NCBI RefSeq assembly: GCF_900541605.1
Contig: NZ_UQKJ01000094.1
Coordinates: forward strand, 1-7,533
From: an uncultured Dialister sp.
Lineage (GTDB): Bacteria; Bacillota; Negativicutes; Veillonellales; Dialisteraceae
Direction: 5' to 3'
DNA length: 7,533 nucleotides
Each line of letters begins with the position of its first letter. The stretch's first letter is position 1. Below are positions 5,819-7,533 of this stretch, piece by piece. The notes beneath the pieces are model-generated. The model was not told the DNA's origin, made no database searches, and was given only the letters and a program-made list of their open reading frames with translations. The position numbers were made by a program, and so were the translations under genes.

Positions 5819-5878
5819 CCAGCAGCCCCACCCGGTCGCACCGTGCTCGGCCACACAGCCCCCGGCCCGGAGGGCCTG
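5819..5878 (-). repeat. about 60-bp dispersed repeat, copy A (inverted)
   Basis: The minus strand aligns end to end with 2391-2449: one mismatch in the first 19 bases and 23 of 30 in the core. It is preceded at 5807-5827 by three weak 7-bp units of form AGNNGNN. Like copy B it lies in noncoding DNA. Confidence 0.65.
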
Positions 5879-5961
5879 ATTCCCAGTCACCAGTTGTCCA
5901 TCCGCCTCAATCTCGATCTCGACCTCGATCTCTTCCCGACCATGCCAATATCCTCATATTG

Positions 5962-5970
5962 TGGTATACT
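5962..5970 (+). promoter_or_regulatory. extended -10 promoter of cydB
   Basis: TGG then TATACT (5965-5970) is a near-consensus extended -10. No good -35 is found 16-18 bp upstream, as expected for some extended -10 promoters. The start would be near 5977, leaving a leader of about 87 nt. The leader holds a 28-codon open frame (5981-6067) whose TGA overlaps the cydB ATG. Confidence 0.55.
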
Positions 5971-6063
5971 TTTAAAGGGTATGACCCCATCTTTTAGAAA
6001 ACAATCTTCTGAAAAACAGCAGGTCATCTTTTCCTGTGAAATCATCTATTTCTGGAGGACTTT

Positions 6064-7008
6064 ATGAACGCGGATTCAAATGTATTATTACTGCCATTAT
6101 GCTTTTTCGGCCTCTACATGATCCTGGAGGCTGCGGACTGGGGGCTCTGCCTGGCAGCGCCGCTGGTGAGCCGGAACAACGATGAAAACCGGGCCATCCT
6201 GGGGCTCCTGAAGCCGGGACTGGACGGCAATGAACTCTGGTATTTCCTGGGCTTCTTCATGATGGGGGCTGCGGTGCCGGAGGCCATGAAGAACCTGTCC
6301 CAGACAGGGAGCCTGGCGCTCATTGTGTTCATCGTGGCCGGGGCCCTGCTCCGGCTGGCGGCCTGCGTGGCGAGAAATGCCTTCGGCCGGCCGGTGGTGA
6401 TGAAGCTCATGTCCCTCTTTTCCCTGGTGGCCCTGGTGGTCATGGGACTCACGGGATCTTCGTTCCTCATGCGGGATGGCTCGGTGTTCTCTGTGCTCGG
6501 CATTTTCTGTGCCCTGTGGATTGTGCTGGCAGCGTTCCAGCTGGGCACCCTCTATGGAGCGGTGAAGGTGGTGAATCCCCTGGGCGAACGGTTCCGGGCG
6601 GCTTTCCTCGTTTCCAGCGTCCTCACGGTGGTGGTGTATATTATCCTGGCCATTCTCCTGAAGAACCATGCCGGTGATTCTAACATGTATGGCAGTTTCT
6701 TCTGGATCAGCCTCGTGGCAACGGCCATTCTCTTCGTCATTGCTTTCTTCTTCACCCGTATGCGCCACGTAGGTGCAGGACTGGTGGCGGTGTACCTTTC
6801 TTCTTTCTTCGCCATTGCCATTTATCTCTCCGCCTACGCAGCGGTGATTCCCCAGGTGTTCCCGGTGGAAGTGGAATCCCTGAAGAATGCCATGGACGGC
6901 ATGCCGGGCACGGCGCTCCTGGTGGTGGCCTTCGTGTGGACCCTGGGTGCCTTCATCTGGCGCATGTGCCGCAGAAAAGAAGTTTATGAATGGAAAGACC
7001 ATATCTGA
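6064..7008 (+). CDS. cydB: cytochrome bd quinol oxidase subunit II-like protein (CydB), short form
   Basis: CydB is the second large membrane subunit of bd-type quinol oxidases, which reduce oxygen to water without pumping protons. In this 314-residue protein the N-terminal family signature is clear: LEAADWG with Asp25, then DGNELW at 54-59 with Asp54, followed by FMMGAAVPE, matching DFG and DGNEVW of typical CydB. About eight to nine hydrophobic helices follow, among them 84-101, 117-131, 142-160, 181-199, 212-231, 239-262 and 284-299. It is shorter than the usual 330-380 and the C-terminal half is divergent. The haem b and d ligands reside in CydA, which is not encoded here; upstream is noncoding DNA and a minus-strand gene. 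GGAGG (6054-6058), five bases before ATG, sets the start. It is followed by a small gene in the same transcript. Confidence 0.88.
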   Translation: MNADSNVLLLPLCFFGLYMILEAADWGLCLAAPLVSRNNDENRAILGLLKPGLDGNELWYFLGFFMMGAAVPEAMKNLSQTGSLALIVFIVAGALLRLAACVARNAFGRPVVMKLMSLFSLVALVVMGLTGSSFLMRDGSVFSVLGIFCALWIVLAAFQLGTLYGAVKVVNPLGERFRAAFLVSSVLTVVVYIILAILLKNHAGDSNMYGSFFWISLVATAILFVIAFFFTRMRHVGAGLVAVYLSSFFAIAIYLSAYAAVIPQVFPVEVESLKNAMDGMPGTALLVVAFVWTLGAFIWRMCRRKEVYEWKDHI

Positions 7009-7031
7009 TTGTAGTATAAGGAGGAAATCCT

Positions 7032-7208
7032 ATGGGAGAACTTTACAAGACCCAGCATACCATCGATGAAATGCTGGACTGGATGGGTGTGAAAATTGTA
7101 CTGGATTCGGAACATCTGTCGGAGGAAGATAAATTCGAAGCCGAAAAAGAGGGGGCCTCGGTGGTCCTGAAAAAGGTGGAGAAGAAGGATCAGGAAGATA
7201 AGAAATAA
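7032..7208 (+). CDS. small soluble charged protein downstream of cydB, 58 residues
   Basis: ATG at 7032 follows a near-perfect AAGGAGG (7018-7024) by seven bases, 23 bp after the cydB stop, and the frame ends TAA at 7206-7208, just before a terminator. The protein begins MGELYKTQHTIDEMLDWMGV, continues KIVLDSEHLSEEDKFEAE, and ends in a Lys/Glu/Asp-rich tail. There is no hydrophobic helix, so it is not a CydX/CydS/CbdX-like bd-oxidase membrane peptide. It looks like a small cytosolic alpha/beta protein with a charged, perhaps disordered, tail. Operon position suggests a link to CydB, but I know of no family. The ribosome site, Glu/Lys-rich coding composition and terminator make it a convincing gene despite its size. 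Confidence 0.85.
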   Translation: MGELYKTQHTIDEMLDWMGVKIVLDSEHLSEEDKFEAEKEGASVVLKKVEKKDQEDKK

Positions 7209-7216
7209 GCGATAAG

Positions 7217-7244
7217 AAAGGCGGGCTGATGGGCCCGCCTTTTT
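7217..7244 (+). terminator. intrinsic terminator of the cydB transcript
   Basis: AAAGGCGGGC and GCCCGCCTTT pair around the six-base loop TGATGG, and the T-run covers 7240-7244. It lies eight bases after the stop of the 58-residue protein and closes the two-gene unit. Confidence 0.88.
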
Positions 7245-7247
7245 GAG

Positions 7248-7278
7248 TGGCTGAGCGGCGTGCGAACGTGCGGGGGCT
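7248..7278 (+). repeat. 30-bp dispersed repeat copy after the terminator
   Basis: It begins GTGGCTGAGCGGCGTGCGA and parallels the core of the 60-bp repeat at 2414-2443 (GTGGCTAAGCG, then CGTGCGA, then GGGGC), with small differences and one extra base. Confidence 0.5.
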
Positions 7279-7280
7279 GA

Positions 7281-7348
7281 AAAAATCAGGAATTAGGAAT
7301 GAGGAATGGTTGTGGCGGCGCACAGGTTGGGAAGCGCCGCCTTTTGAA
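7281..7348 (+). repeat. dispersed heptad-plus-hairpin element, copy 2
   Basis: Same order as 5699-5780: AAAAATCA, three heptads (GGAATTA, GGAATGA, GGAATGG; 7289-7309), TTGT, then GGCGGCGC (7314-7321) pairing with GCGCCGCC (7334-7341), an 8-bp stem with a 12-base loop. Confidence 0.8.
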
Positions 7349-7381
7349 ACATGACAGCAGATACACCTCAGTTCTGCAACT

Positions 7382-7405
7382 GGGCGGCGTGCGGATGGAT
7401 GGGGC
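7382..7405 (+). repeat. partial copy of the 30-bp dispersed repeat
   Basis: GGGCGGCGTGCGGATGGATG followed by GGGC keeps the GCGTGCG and GGATGGGGC parts of the core at 2414-2443 but lacks its 5' third. Confidence 0.4.
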
Positions 7406-7406
7406 A

Positions 7407-7434
7407 TTGAGCCTTCAGCCTTGAGCCTTGAGCT
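7407..7434. repeat. four-unit heptad tandem repeat (TTGAGCC)
   Basis: Four 7-bp units of consensus TTGAGCC; the second reads TTCAGCC and the fourth TTGAGCT. It is the clearest of the period-7 arrays other than GGAATTA. Confidence 0.7.
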
Positions 7435-7438
7435 GGAT

Positions 7439-7470
7439 AGGACCTTCGGGCCCGGTGTCGTGCGGCTGAG
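7439..7470 (+). repeat. weak partial copy of the 60-bp dispersed repeat start
   Basis: From 7440 on it can be aligned with 2392-2422 at about 21 of 31 positions, including CGG at the centre and GGCT near the end. The score is low for GC-rich DNA, so this is tentative. Confidence 0.25.
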
Positions 7471-7484
7471 TGATATGCTGTCGG

Positions 7485-7527
7485 AGCTCATCAAATTTAA
7501 CCGCTAGAAGCTCACCAAATTTAGCCG
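7485..7527. repeat. two direct copies of a 19-bp AT-rich unit, period 24
   Basis: AGCTCATCAAATTTAACCG (7485-7503) and AGCTCACCAAATTTAGCCG (7509-7527) differ at two positions and start 24 bp apart. The window ends six bases later, so an array could continue. The composition differs from the GC-rich repeats around it. Confidence 0.65.
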
Positions 7528-7533
7528 AATTCA

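Larger units (their letters stand above)
5658..5932. repeat. long inverted repeat with hexad-based arms flanking a repeat cluster
   Basis: The left arm 5658-5688 and right arm 5902-5932 are inverted copies matching at 27 of 31 positions. Each arm is a degenerate period-6 array of GAGATC/GAGGTC units. The 213 bp between them contain the GGAATTA heptad element (5699-5780) and the 60-bp repeat (5819-5878), so the arms bracket two other repeats. Frames through the arms give Glu/Ile or Leu/Asp alternations typical of low-complexity DNA, not a gene. Confidence 0.7.

Noticed and set aside
5981..6027. ATGACC/GGTCAT pairing as a riboswitch in the cydB leader
   Set aside because: Only 6 bp with a 35-base loop and no conserved motif of a known riboswitch class.
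5843..6067. 74-codon frame starting at GTG upstream of cydB
   Set aside because: No ribosome site; much of it is repeat DNA giving an alternating Leu/Asp run. Only its last 28 codons are discussed as a speculative leader.
6097..7002. 301-codon open frame on the minus strand
   Set aside because: Antisense shadow of cydB, extremely rich in His and Glu, with no ribosome site.
7030..7494. 154-codon open frame on the minus strand
   Set aside because: Spans three repeat families and a terminator and is antisense to the well-supported 58-residue gene.
7485..7527. CRISPR array at the window end
   Set aside because: Two units with only 5 bases between them are not repeat-spacer structure, and no cas gene is near.

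Overview
The window looks like chromosomal DNA of a diderm Firmicute, most likely Negativicutes (Veillonellales; Dialister-like is my best guess). Three things suggest this: strong AGGAGG-type ribosome sites and extended -10 promoters typical of Firmicutes, a phosphoethanolamine transferase that needs an LPS-type outer membrane or similar acceptor, and GC-rich genes separated by AT-poor, repeat-packed intergenic DNA. The taxon is inference; no rRNA or other marker is present.

Layout: (1) 1-260 is noncoding, with a hairpin, a heptad repeat and a candidate promoter. (2) 261-2354 encodes a 697-residue membrane phosphoethanolamine transferase of the EptA/CptA type. (3) 2355-2785 is about 430 bp of nested palindromes and short tandem repeats. 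(4) 2786-4793 is a compact unit: promoter, trmB (tRNA m7G46 methyltransferase), then an ftsW/rodA-family lipid II polymerase overlapping trmB by 28 bp, closed by a strong intrinsic terminator. (5) 4807-5340 is an unrecognised 177-residue protein whose ribosome site abuts that terminator. It converges, with a 3-bp gap, on a minus-strand gene (5344-5598) for an 84-residue exported or membrane-anchored protein. (6) 5599-6063 is a second repeat cluster, including a hexad-based inverted repeat and a promoter. (7) 6064-7208 holds a short cydB homologue without cydA and a 58-codon downstream gene for a soluble charged protein, followed by a terminator (7217-7244). (8) 7245-7533 is a third repeat cluster.

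Functionally the genes are mostly envelope and housekeeping: surface charge modification, septal or lateral peptidoglycan synthesis, tRNA modification and a bd-oxidase-type membrane subunit. No mobile-element gene, CRISPR array, tRNA or rRNA is visible. The least ordinary content is the noncoding DNA: several unrelated-looking arrays share a 7-bp period, and at least three dispersed repeat families recur between the gene blocks, some in inverted orientation. The small gene after cydB and the orphan state of cydB are the most interesting coding observations.
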